From NCBI GenBank assembly GCA_900546395.1, contig URDD01000015.1, positions 1 to 42,173 of the forward strand: a DNA stretch of 42,173 bases, read 5' to 3'. The DNA is from an uncultured Bacteroidales bacterium. Its GTDB lineage: Bacteria; Bacteroidota; Bacteroidia; Bacteroidales; UBA932. Shown piece after piece: positions 6,953 to 14,635 of the stretch. How positions within the stretch are numbered: the stretch's first letter is position 1; the number at the start of each line of letters is the position of its first letter. The notes under the pieces are model-generated. The model ran no database searches. It saw only the letters and a list, made by a program, of their open reading frames with translations, and was not told the DNA's origin. The translations under genes and the position numbers were made by a program.

Positions 6953-9121
6953 ATGAAAAAATTTCTTTGTACCGTTGCAGCTTTGTCTCTGCTTATGACA
7001 GGGCTGAGGGCAGATGAGGGTATGTGGATGCTTCCTCTGCTGCAGAAAATGAATATCAAGACTATGCAGGATGGCGGATGCAAGCTGACTGCGGAGCAGA
7101 TTTACGACATCAACAACACTTCTCTGAAAGATGCCATCGTACATTTCGGAAGAGGTTGTACAGGCGAAATCATTTCAGGAGAAGGTCTGCTGGTAACAAA
7201 TCACCACTGCGGATATGGAAATATCCAGGCTCTGAGTTCTGTAGAACACGATTATCTTAAAGATGGATACTGGGCAATGAACAGGAACGAGGAGCTTCCT
7301 TGCGAGGGTCTTACTGTAACTTTCCTTGAGAGTTTCACTGATATTACCGGCGTCCTCGAAAAAGTGGAGAAAACCGCACGCAAACAATACAGGGACAGTA
7401 CCAACATCGATGAGCTGGTCATCAAGGCGCGCGAAGCAAAAGAAGAAGAGTTGCGTACCAAAGTAGAAAAGGAAAACCCCCACTGTGATGTGATATTTGT
7501 ATCTTTCTACAACGAGAATGTCCGTTATATGATTGTAAACAAGACATATAAGGATATCCGTTTCGTAGGTGCACCTCCTTCTTCTATCGGAAAGTTCGGA
7601 GCTGACACTGACAACTGGATGTGGCCTCGCCATACAGGCGACTTCTCTATGTTCCGTGTATATGCGGACAAGGACAACAACCCTGCAGAATACTCAAAGG
7701 ATAATGTTCCTTATAAAGCAAAGAATCACCTCACTATTTCTCTCAAAGGTGTTCAGGAAGGTGACTATACCATGATTATGGGATATCCCGGAAGGACAAA
7801 CCGCTTCTTTACTTCTCCAGAGCTTAAAAACCTGCTTGAAAAACAGGATATTTCCATTGCAGCCCGCACTATCCGCCAGAATATTATGATGGAAGATATG
7901 CTTGCCGATCCTAAGGTAAAAATCCAGTATGCAAGCAAATATGCCCGTTCTTCAAACGGCTGGAAAAAATGGATAGGAATGAAGCAGGCATTTGCAAAAC
8001 TCGATGTTATCGGCCGTGCTGAGCAAGAGGAAGCTGACTTCACTGCTTGGGTAAACGCATCGAAAAAGCGCCAGGAGACATACGGGAATGCTCTTGCAAC
8101 CATTAAAGAAGGTATAACTTCCGGAGAAAATGATATAAAAGTGTTCACTACCCTTATGGAGTCTGTTGCAAGCATTGAGCTCAGTACTTTTGCAATCCAG
8201 TTCAACAACACTGTAAAAGGAGCAATCAAGGCTACTGAGGGAAAGAAGGATACTCTCGAGGCGATGAAAGATGCTCTCGCTGCAATGGCTGCCCTCTACA
8301 AGGATTATTCTGTCGGCACAGACCTGAAAGTGGCAAAGGCAATGCTCAAATATTACAGGGATAACACAGAAAGCAAATATTATCTGAAAGGAATTGCAGA
8401 TGACTTCGCGACAATGGATATCGATGCCTATGTTGACAAGCTTTTTGCCGAGAGTGTCTTTACTTCTGAAGATAAGCTTGCAAAGGCTGTTGAAAGCGGA
8501 AACTATGCCGATATTTTCAACGATCCTGCACTTAATCTTGCCAAGGCTTACTCCAAGATAGTTATGGAGTTGTATCCTTCCATAACAAAGAGCAACGAAA
8601 TACTTGCACAGGGAAGGAAAGCTTACACAGCAGGACTTCTCGAGTGGAAAAAGGACCTGCCTTCATATCCTGATGCAAACTCTACTATGAGACTTACATA
8701 CGGACACGTTAAGGGATATTCTCCTAAAGATGCTGTTATCTACAAATACTACACTACTCTGGACGGTGTAATGGAAAAGGAAGATCCGGACAACTGGGAA
8801 TTTATAGTACCGGCAAAACTCAAGGAACTTTGGAAAAACAAGGATTTCGGACAGTATGCTATGGCTGACGGAAAGATGCCTCTTGCATTCCTTTCAAATA
8901 ACGATATTACAGGCGGAAATTCAGGAAGCCCTATAATGAATGCCGAAGGACAGCTCATCGGTCTTGCTTTTGACGGAAACTGGGAGTCAATGAGCAGCGA
9001 CATTATGTTCGAGCCGGATCTCCAGAGATGTATCAATGTGGATATCAGATATGTGCTTTTCATTGTGGATAAATTCGGAGGAGCAGGCTACCTGCTTGAC
9101 GAAATGACTATTGTCAAATAA
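6953..9121 (+). CDS. S46 dipeptidyl peptidase, DPP7-like
   Basis: Encodes 722 residues with a signal peptide ending at LRA before DEGMW, the usual mature start of S46 peptidases. These chymotrypsin-fold serine peptidases sit in the periplasm or at the surface and release dipeptides from peptides taken up as carbon and nitrogen source. The catalytic His is H85 in TNHHCGYG, the Asp lies in DTDNWMWPRHTGDFS, and the Ser is S657 in GGNSGSP. The residue known to set specificity in Porphyromonas enzymes (Arg673 in DPP11, Gly in DPP7) corresponds to Gly675 here, in FDGNWE. That predicts hydrophobic P1 preference (DPP7) rather than Asp/Glu (DPP11). mrp follows 46 bp downstream. A weak promoter-like TTG/TATATTTTG pair lies at 6912-6940. 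Confidence 0.93.
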   Translation: MKKFLCTVAALSLLMTGLRADEGMWMLPLLQKMNIKTMQDGGCKLTAEQIYDINNTSLKDAIVHFGRGCTGEIISGEGLLVTNHHCGYGNIQALSSVEHDYLKDGYWAMNRNEELPCEGLTVTFLESFTDITGVLEKVEKTARKQYRDSTNIDELVIKAREAKEEELRTKVEKENPHCDVIFVSFYNENVRYMIVNKTYKDIRFVGAPPSSIGKFGADTDNWMWPRHTGDFSMFRVYADKDNNPAEYSKDNVPYKAKNHLTISLKGVQEGDYTMIMGYPGRTNRFFTSPELKNLLEKQDISIAARTIRQNIMMEDMLADPKVKIQYASKYARSSNGWKKWIGMKQAFAKLDVIGRAEQEEADFTAWVNASKKRQETYGNALATIKEGITSGENDIKVFTTLMESVASIELSTFAIQFNNTVKGAIKATEGKKDTLEAMKDALAAMAALYKDYSVGTDLKVAKAMLKYYRDNTESKYYLKGIADDFATMDIDAYVDKLFAESVFTSEDKLAKAVESGNYADIFNDPALNLAKAYSKIVMELYPSITKSNEILAQGRKAYTAGLLEWKKDLPSYPDANSTMRLTYGHVKGYSPKDAVIYKYYTTLDGVMEKEDPDNWEFIVPAKLKELWKNKDFGQYAMADGKMPLAFLSNNDITGGNSGSPIMNAEGQLIGLAFDGNWESMSSDIMFEPDLQRCINVDIRYVLFIVDKFGGAGYLLDEMTIVK

Positions 9122-9167
9122 ACTTGCGGCATATAATCTAAATTCCAGTAGTTACAAACATTTGAAA

Positions 9168-10229
9168 ATGAAAGAAAACGAGGTAATGAAAATGCTTTAT
9201 GACGTTCAGCATCCTGCCAAGGGTGACAAGAATGTCGTAGAGTTGGGAATGGTAGAAAAGGTAGAGTGCGGAGAAGGCAGGGTGACAGTCACCCTTGCCT
9301 TTTCTAAGCACAGAGACCCTCTCGCCGAATATCTTATCGGAAGCACCAAAGCTGCTATAATAAGGCATGCACCAGGTACGGAAGTAGAGGTCAAAACTGT
9401 AATCCGTGATGAGGCAAAGAAAAAGCCCGCAGGCCTTGATTTGGGTCTTGAAGAGATTGAAAACGTAAAACATATTATCGGTATAGCATCGGGAAAGGGT
9501 GGTGTAGGCAAATCGACCGTCGCTGTTAACCTGGCCATTGCCTTGGCACGTGCCGGTTATAAAGTTGGTCTTGCCGATGCTGATGTATATGGACCTTCTG
9601 TTCCTAAAATGACAGGTACAGAGGCAGAAATGCCTGACGCTTTTCAGGAAGGAGATAAGGAGGTAATCATGCCTCTGGAAAAATATGGCGTAAAATGGAT
9701 GTCTATAGGCTACTTTGCAAAGCCTGAGCAAGCACTTATCTGGAGAGGGCCTATGGCCTGCAACGCCCTTAAGCAAATGATTCTCCAGGTGCGCTGGGGA
9801 GAGTTGGACTTCCTTCTGATTGACATGCCTCCGGGAACAGGAGACATACATATCAGTCTCGTACATGACATTCCTCTCAGTGGAGCAGTAATTGTAAGTA
9901 CTCCTCAGGCAGTAGCTTTGGCGGATGTTGAAAAAGGTGTCAATATGTTCAGGAACGACAGCATAAACAAGCCTATTTTCGGCCTTGTTGAAAATATGGC
10001 ATGGTTTACTCCTGAAGAACTTCCTGAAAACCGATATTATATATTCGGCAAAGACGGCGGCCTGGAAATGGCAAGGAAATATGACATTCCGCTTCTCGGG
10101 CAGGTACCTATCGTTCAGAGCATACGCGAAGGAGGGGACAAGGGAGAACCGGCAGCCCTTTCAAACCGTCCTGACGGACTGGCATTTATGGAAATTGCTG
10201 CAAAACTTTCAGAAAAAGTTGCTAAATAG
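9168..10229 (+). CDS. mrp: Mrp/NBP35-type iron-sulfur carrier ATPase lacking CxxC
   Basis: Encodes 353 residues from the ATG at 9168; a TTG at 9111 is in frame but overlaps the peptidase gene. The N-terminal part (about 1-90) is a DUF59/MIP18 domain. It is followed by a ParA/MinD-type ATPase with the deviant Walker A GKGGVGKST, the ADVYGPSVPKM segment and LLIDMPPGTGD. Mrp/ApbC proteins bind and transfer [4Fe-4S] clusters through a CxxC motif near the C-terminus. Here the matching stretch reads VENMAWFTPEELPENRYYIF with no cysteine, so cluster handling must differ or be lost. I believe this substitution recurs in Bacteroidetes, but I cannot confirm it here. The gene probably shares a transcript with the S46 peptidase, with no obvious functional link. 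Confidence 0.9.
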   Translation: MKENEVMKMLYDVQHPAKGDKNVVELGMVEKVECGEGRVTVTLAFSKHRDPLAEYLIGSTKAAIIRHAPGTEVEVKTVIRDEAKKKPAGLDLGLEEIENVKHIIGIASGKGGVGKSTVAVNLAIALARAGYKVGLADADVYGPSVPKMTGTEAEMPDAFQEGDKEVIMPLEKYGVKWMSIGYFAKPEQALIWRGPMACNALKQMILQVRWGELDFLLIDMPPGTGDIHISLVHDIPLSGAVIVSTPQAVALADVEKGVNMFRNDSINKPIFGLVENMAWFTPEELPENRYYIFGKDGGLEMARKYDIPLLGQVPIVQSIREGGDKGEPAALSNRPDGLAFMEIAAKLSEKVAK

Positions 10230-10307
10230 CCAGTGTTTCAGTTTCTTTTCAGAATCTGTAAAGACATTTGCATCTGTAAAATGAAAAACAAATAAAATTT
10301 ATAGATT

Positions 10308-10751
10308 ATGAAAAAGATTTTTATAACGCTTGCAATCGTTGCAACAAGTATTTTGGCCATCAATGCAAATGCACAGGAACGTCCTTCTACTTTTGACAAA
10401 CTTCCTGCTGCTGCCCGCGAATTTCTGAACACTCACTTCAAAGGACTTACCGTCGCATTTGTCGTGGAAGACCCGAAAATGACAGGAACCGAATATGAAG
10501 TGACATATACGGACCGGACAGAAGTCGATTTCAATGCATCAGGGGAGTGGAACAGTGTAGAGCGCAAATATAGCGCAATTCCTGACTCTGTCATTCCGAA
10601 GCAGATTTCTGACTTCATTTCAAACGGCAATTATTCCGGACAGTATATCAGGAAAATTGACAAAGAAAGACTGTCATGGGAAGTGGAATTGAGCAACGGA
10701 CTGGAACTCAAGTTTGACAAGCAGTTCAATATGCTCGGATACGATGACTAA
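10308..10751 (+). CDS. Secreted PepSY-like (DUF2874) protein
   Basis: Encodes 147 residues with a signal peptide (MKKIFITLAIVATSILAINANAQ). The mature part resembles the PepSY-like/DUF2874 family common in Bacteroidales: a LP-x-AA-REFL-x-THF helix near residue 35, then a strand-rich region with YEVTYTD and WNSVERKY, and a second half repeating the pattern (SWEVELSNGLELKFD). Such proteins are small periplasmic inhibitor-like or binding domains, often near two-component systems; no such partner is visible here. It lies 78 bp after mrp with no good promoter seen. A terminator at 10798-10825 closes it inside the convergent AlkD-like gene. Confidence 0.8.
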   Translation: MKKIFITLAIVATSILAINANAQERPSTFDKLPAAAREFLNTHFKGLTVAFVVEDPKMTGTEYEVTYTDRTEVDFNASGEWNSVERKYSAIPDSVIPKQISDFISNGNYSGQYIRKIDKERLSWEVELSNGLELKFDKQFNMLGYDD

Positions 10752-10782
10752 ATCCACGCATCCCGGCATTTCAGCAAAAATA

Positions 10783-11640
10783 TCATAATGGAGAAACATC
10801 CCGCGTTCTGAAAGACTCGCGGGATTTTCTTATATATAGCTTAATGACATCCTCAGGAAGAGAACAACTGCCCACAAATCTTCTTGTCAATTCAGGGTAT
10901 TTGGCAAGCGCAGTAGCCAGAAACCATGCAACCCCCATCCTGACATAGTAAGGAGGCTGGCCTATAGCCGTACCTGCACGGCCTCCTGACAGGCCATAAG
11001 ACAAGATACCACAGCAGCCTTTACCAGGCAGAACCGAAGATACTACAGAAGCAGGCGGAACAGATGATGGAGCAGGAGGCTGGAAGTCGGAATTGATTCT
11101 ACTGAAATCTATTGCATTTATTTTACGGAATACTTCCGGAAGATAAATCTCGTCCATAAGATAACTCATAGACATTATGACTGCAAAACGTACTTCAAAC
11201 TCTCTGTCAGAATCCCATAAATTGTCCAGAAACTCCTGAAGCATATTCTGTCCTTCCTTATCCGACCTTTTTATAGATGCCCATTTTGCAGCTCCGCACA
11301 CACAGTCACAGACAGACCAGCAGTCAATGACAGGTACAAATGCCTTAAAACGGGCAATCCTTTCTTTTAAAGGACATTTATGATAATCAAGCATTAGTCC
11401 CCATATTATCTTCTCCTCATAACACAGACTCTCCGGAGCCGAAGCCTCAAAAGAATCCAGCAATCCAGGAACTTCAACGGAAACTGCAAGAGACTTTGCA
11501 ATTTTCTTCATATCCGGAATATGAAGTCCCAGCACGCGGACTCCGGGAAGAGGATTTATAATCCTTATATGTCCTTCTCTATAGGAAGGTTCATTCCTGA
11601 ATCGTTCAGACACAAAAGGTTCCAATATGCTCTCTATCAT
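10783..11640 (-). CDS. AlkD-like DNA alkylation repair protein with internal insertion
   Basis: Encodes 285 residues; family members are about 230-245. AlkD-type enzymes are all-helical HEAT-repeat glycosylases that remove cationic alkylated bases such as N7-methylguanine and N3-methyladenine. The family core is visible: LGLHIPDMKKIAK near 40, the WSVCD segment with Trp108 and Asp112 in place of the catalytic WxxxD, EVRFAVIM with Arg151, and YYVRMGVAWFLATALAK near 231. Residues 187-230, rich in Pro/Ser/Gly, interrupt a short loop. On the DNA this stretch is bounded by 10-bp direct repeats (see the separate repeat entry). The C-terminus is also shorter than usual and ends in DVSPL within a terminator hairpin. 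The reading frame is intact, so the protein may still fold. Confidence 0.85.
   Translation of the reverse strand: MIESILEPFVSERFRNEPSYREGHIRIINPLPGVRVLGLHIPDMKKIAKSLAVSVEVPGLLDSFEASAPESLCYEEKIIWGLMLDYHKCPLKERIARFKAFVPVIDCWSVCDCVCGAAKWASIKRSDKEGQNMLQEFLDNLWDSDREFEVRFAVIMSMSYLMDEIYLPEVFRKINAIDFSRINSDFQPPAPSSVPPASVVSSVLPGKGCCGILSYGLSGGRAGTAIGQPPYYVRMGVAWFLATALAKYPELTRRFVGSCSLPEDVIKLYIRKSRESFRTRDVSPL
10798..10830 (+). terminator. Terminator of the PepSY-like gene, inside the AlkD-like gene
   Basis: ATCCCGCG (10798-10805) pairs with CGCGGGAT (10818-10825) and is followed by TTTCTT. It is oriented for the plus-strand PepSY-like gene but lies within the last codons of the convergent AlkD-like gene, so the two transcripts overlap at their ends. 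Confidence 0.7.
10951..11083. repeat. In-frame insertion bounded by 10-bp direct repeats
   Basis: AGGAGGCTGG occurs at 10951-10960 and again at 11074-11083, 123 bp apart (41 codons). Removing one repeat plus the intervening DNA would restore the protein reading SDFQPPYYVRMG, which fits the normal short loop of AlkD-like proteins. The insertion keeps the frame and carries an AGGAGGC/GCCTCCT inverted repeat near its left end. It could be a small mobile element with target duplication, or the outcome of slipped-strand or recombination duplication. I saw no similar copy elsewhere in the window. Confidence 0.65.
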
Positions 11641-11718
11641 ATATTTAACTTGTCTCTTACTCTTTAGAAATCATCATGCTGATTTTCTTGAACATAATGC
11701 ACTGCAGTAAATTTTCTG

Positions 11719-12513
11719 TCACACAGCCACAGGGGCTTTAATGGCAGGCCACGGATCATAACCTTCCAGCATAAAGTCTTCATACTTGAAGTCAAAAATA
11801 TTTTTCACTTCAGGATTGATTTTCATTACCGGAAGTGCTTTCGGCTCTCTGGAAAGCTGAAGTTCCACCTGTTCGAAATGATTCCTGTAAATATGTGTAT
11901 CTCCGGTAGTATGGACAAATTCTCCTGGTTGCAGGCCTGTAACCTGAGCTATCATCATAGTCAGAAGCGCATAAGAAGCTATGTTAAACGGTACTCCGAG
12001 AAACACATCTGCACTTCTCTGATACAGCTGACAGGAAAGTTTTCCTTCTGCTACATAAAACTGGAACATAGTATGACATGGAGGCAATGCCATTCTGTCA
12101 ACCTCCGCTACATTCCATGCAGAAACAAGAAGTCTTCTTGAATCAGGCGTTTTCCGTATCATTTCCAAGACATTTGACAACTGGTCTATTGTCTTCCCGT
12201 CAGGAGTAGGCCAACTTCGCCACTGGTGGCCATAAACAGGCCCTAAATCTCCGTTTTCATCAGCCCATTCGTCCCAGATTGAAACACCGTGGTCTTTCAG
12301 ATACTTTATGTTGGTATCTCCTGATATAAACCATAAAAGCTCATATATTATGGATTTCAAATGAACTTTCTTAGTCGTAAGGAGAGGGAAGCCCTTACTG
12401 AGATCAAAACGCATCTGATAACCGAAAACACTTTGTGTTCCTGTTCCGGTCCTGTCACTTTTCATAACTCCGTTTTCGCGGATATGTCTCAACAAGTCAA
12501 GATATTGCTTCAT
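11719..12513 (-). CDS. thyA: Thymidylate synthase
   Basis: Encodes 264 residues, the same length as the Escherichia coli enzyme. It methylates dUMP to dTMP using methylene-tetrahydrofolate in the cytoplasm. The catalytic cysteine lies in LPPCHTMFQFYV, followed by QLYQRSADVFLGVPFN (phosphate- and dUMP-binding residues); the N-terminal RTGTGTQSVFG and C-terminal APVAV ends are also present. Its ATG overlaps the galM stop by 4 bp (ATGA), so translation is probably coupled. Dihydrofolate reductase, which often follows thyA in relatives and is needed to regenerate folate after this reaction, is not next to it. Confidence 0.97.
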   Translation of the reverse strand: MKQYLDLLRHIRENGVMKSDRTGTGTQSVFGYQMRFDLSKGFPLLTTKKVHLKSIIYELLWFISGDTNIKYLKDHGVSIWDEWADENGDLGPVYGHQWRSWPTPDGKTIDQLSNVLEMIRKTPDSRRLLVSAWNVAEVDRMALPPCHTMFQFYVAEGKLSCQLYQRSADVFLGVPFNIASYALLTMMIAQVTGLQPGEFVHTTGDTHIYRNHFEQVELQLSREPKALPVMKINPEVKNIFDFKYEDFMLEGYDPWPAIKAPVAV

Positions 12514-13574
12514 TCCTCACTCCCTTGCCTTATACTGAATGCAAAAATTATTGCTTCTTCAAACACTTCTCCAGGACGAAGGACTGTTGAAGGATATTCT
12601 CCCTTGTTCGGAGAATCCGGAAAATGCTGGCACTCTATAGCTACACCTTCATAATCATTATAGCTTCTGCCGCACTTGCCTTCAGGACAGCCTGAAAGCC
12701 AGTTTCCTGTATAAATCTGGACACCAGGCTGAGTAGTAAGCACTTCAAGCACCCTTCCGCTTCTTGGAGAATAAAGTTCTGCAGCTGTCTGTATCTGTCC
12801 TGGCTCGGCACCGTCAATAACCCAGCAGTTGTCATATCCCTTCCCGTACTTCAACGCAGGAAAATCTGAATTGATATCCCTGCCAAGAGGCTTCGGAAGA
12901 ATAAAATCCATTGGGGTTCCAGCAACAGGTTCACTCTCCCCGAGAGGTATCAGAGTTTCGTCTGTAGGAAGATATTCCGCCGCATTCAAGCGCAATACAT
13001 GATCAAGAATACTGCCGCTTCCTTCTCCGTCAAGATTGAAATACGCATGATTCGTGAGATTTACTACAGTAGGAGCATCTGACTCTGCCGTCATAGTAAG
13101 ACGCAATTCGTTTTCATCACTCCAGTCATATCTTGCGACTACTTTCAAATTTCCAGGATATCCCATTTCCCCGTCTGCAGAATAGTACATGAACTCCACG
13201 CCGCCTTCATTTTCGCGACTGTCCCATATCTGATTCTGAAAACCTTCAGGACCGCCATGAAGATGGTTGGGACCGTTGTTTACCGGGAGTGTATATTCCT
13301 TGCCATCCAAGGAAAAACAGCCGTGAGCAATCCTGTTTGCATACCTTCCCGGAATCTTGCCGGCACAAGGGCCGTCATTCAGATAGCTCAGAGGTTTCTT
13401 ATATCCGAGCACAACATCTGCTATATTTCCATCCTTGTCAGGGACATTGACAGACACTATTCCCGCACCAAGACTTGAAAGGACAACACTTGCGCCCGAG
13501 ACATTGGTCAATGTATAGCGGATAATTTCCTTACCTTCCGGGGACATTCCCCATACTTCTTTTCCTATATTCAT
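12510..13574 (-). CDS. galM: Aldose 1-epimerase (mutarotase)
   Basis: Encodes 354 residues from the ATG at 13574; a TTG three codons earlier (13583) is in frame but less likely. GalM interconverts alpha and beta anomers of galactose or glucose as the first step of the Leloir pathway. Visible motifs are NHLHGGPEGFQNQIWD near residue 100, NLTNHAYFNL with the catalytic His, and YEGVAIECQHFPDSPN with the catalytic Glu near the C-terminus. It has no signal peptide, so it is cytoplasmic. A Bacteroidetes promoter lies at 13649-13677 and thyA follows with a 4-bp overlap. galK is in the window but 9 kb away, unlike the compact gal clusters of many Bacteroides. Confidence 0.93.
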   Translation of the reverse strand: MNIGKEVWGMSPEGKEIIRYTLTNVSGASVVLSSLGAGIVSVNVPDKDGNIADVVLGYKKPLSYLNDGPCAGKIPGRYANRIAHGCFSLDGKEYTLPVNNGPNHLHGGPEGFQNQIWDSRENEGGVEFMYYSADGEMGYPGNLKVVARYDWSDENELRLTMTAESDAPTVVNLTNHAYFNLDGEGSGSILDHVLRLNAAEYLPTDETLIPLGESEPVAGTPMDFILPKPLGRDINSDFPALKYGKGYDNCWVIDGAEPGQIQTAAELYSPRSGRVLEVLTTQPGVQIYTGNWLSGCPEGKCGRSYNDYEGVAIECQHFPDSPNKGEYPSTVLRPGEVFEEAIIFAFSIRQGSEE

Positions 13575-13648
13575 AGCTTTCAATTTCTTAGAACTGTTTT
13601 AATATCATGACATTAATTATGGACATCCAAGCGAATGCCCTCCGGTAT

Positions 13649-13677
13649 CAAAGATAATCATTTTCCTTTCATTCCAA
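13649..13677 (-). promoter_or_regulatory. Promoter of galM-thyA
   Basis: On the minus strand, TTG (13677-13675), an 18-bp spacer and TATCTTTG (13656-13649) fit the Bacteroidetes consensus. The TTG lies in the last codons of the DUF5106 lipoprotein gene upstream. The predicted leader before the galM ATG is about 68 bases. Confidence 0.6.
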
Positions 13678-14625
13678 GTTACTGAGAACTGAGAAAACCT
13701 TGTTTTCCGGAGCATCCTTGAGAATGACAGTCTTATACCTGTCCAATAAATAAAGGGAAGGAATGGCCCTTACATTATATAACAAATCCGTACGGATTAC
13801 ATAATTAGGGTCATATCCGTTATACCAGTTGTCAGGGTATTCGTGAAGGTAACTGTACCATTCCTCCAGATTATCGTCTATATAGATATTGACAACTGCC
13901 AGGCGACCTGAAGTTACCAGCGACCTGAGTTTTTCATTCCCTTGAAGTTCAGAAATAATCTGTTTGCAGGCTACACATCCTGGATTGCTGAAAAACAGTA
14001 AAGTATATTCTGATTTTATATCATATAATGAATGCTTTCTTCCTTGACTATCCGAAAATGTAAAGTCCGCTGCAGCTGTTCCTGTCCTGTTCAGACTGCA
14101 CATTCCGGCTTCATATTCATATATATCCCTTTTATGAGACGGAAGAAACACACAAGATGCCATAAGCGAAGCGAACTCTCCGTACAAATCCTCATTCCGT
14201 ACTGGTGAATTGGGATCATAGAGATATTTATCCATCAACTCTCCAAGTGCCTCCAATACATTTGAAGATGTATCCGCCGACTCCAGCGCATATATTCTTT
14301 CATACATTCTGCGGACTGACTTTCTGGCATCAGAAATCCCAAGTGCATCAATTGTAGAAATCCATACGGCAAAATTCCTTTCCACCTCCTGTTTCGGAAC
14401 TCCGTTGACAAGAGAAGAGTCCGAACGGAAAATTTCCGAAGTATCAGTAAAATTATCCCAAAAATAATATGCCGCATATTCAAAAGCCCCGTCTTCGGAA
14501 GATACGGCAGCAGGAACTTTCAATAAAGGGAACTGACGCGGCTGAAAAGCAGTCTGCCTGCTTCCGCACCCGGCCACAAAAGCCAGACAGAAAAACAGGC
14601 AGATACTTGAAAATCTGTATTTCAT
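13669..14625 (-). CDS. DUF5106/thioredoxin-fold lipoprotein
   Basis: Encodes 318 residues from the ATG at 14625; a TTG at 14634 is in frame. The signal ends in a lipobox (LAFVAGC), so this is a lipoprotein. The N-terminal half resembles DUF5106: EYAAYYFWDNF, DALGISDARKSVRRMYER, then MDKYLYDPNSPVRNEDLY. The C-terminal half is a thioredoxin/redoxin domain with the motif NPGCVACK (CVAC in place of CGPC) and an AIPSLYLLD cis-proline region. Such proteins are periplasmic or outer-membrane thiol-disulfide oxidoreductases in Bacteroidales. It follows the Na/Pi transporter by 10 bp and should be cotranscribed with it. Confidence 0.87.
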   Translation of the reverse strand: MKYRFSSICLFFCLAFVAGCGSRQTAFQPRQFPLLKVPAAVSSEDGAFEYAAYYFWDNFTDTSEIFRSDSSLVNGVPKQEVERNFAVWISTIDALGISDARKSVRRMYERIYALESADTSSNVLEALGELMDKYLYDPNSPVRNEDLYGEFASLMASCVFLPSHKRDIYEYEAGMCSLNRTGTAAADFTFSDSQGRKHSLYDIKSEYTLLFFSNPGCVACKQIISELQGNEKLRSLVTSGRLAVVNIYIDDNLEEWYSYLHEYPDNWYNGYDPNYVIRTDLLYNVRAIPSLYLLDRYKTVILKDAPENKVFSVLSNLE

Positions 14626-14635
14626 TAATTTCAAA

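Noticed and set aside
10970..10985. GTACC inside the AlkD-like insertion as a link to the GTACCG arrays
   Set aside because: A single GTACC with no periodic partner; expected by chance.
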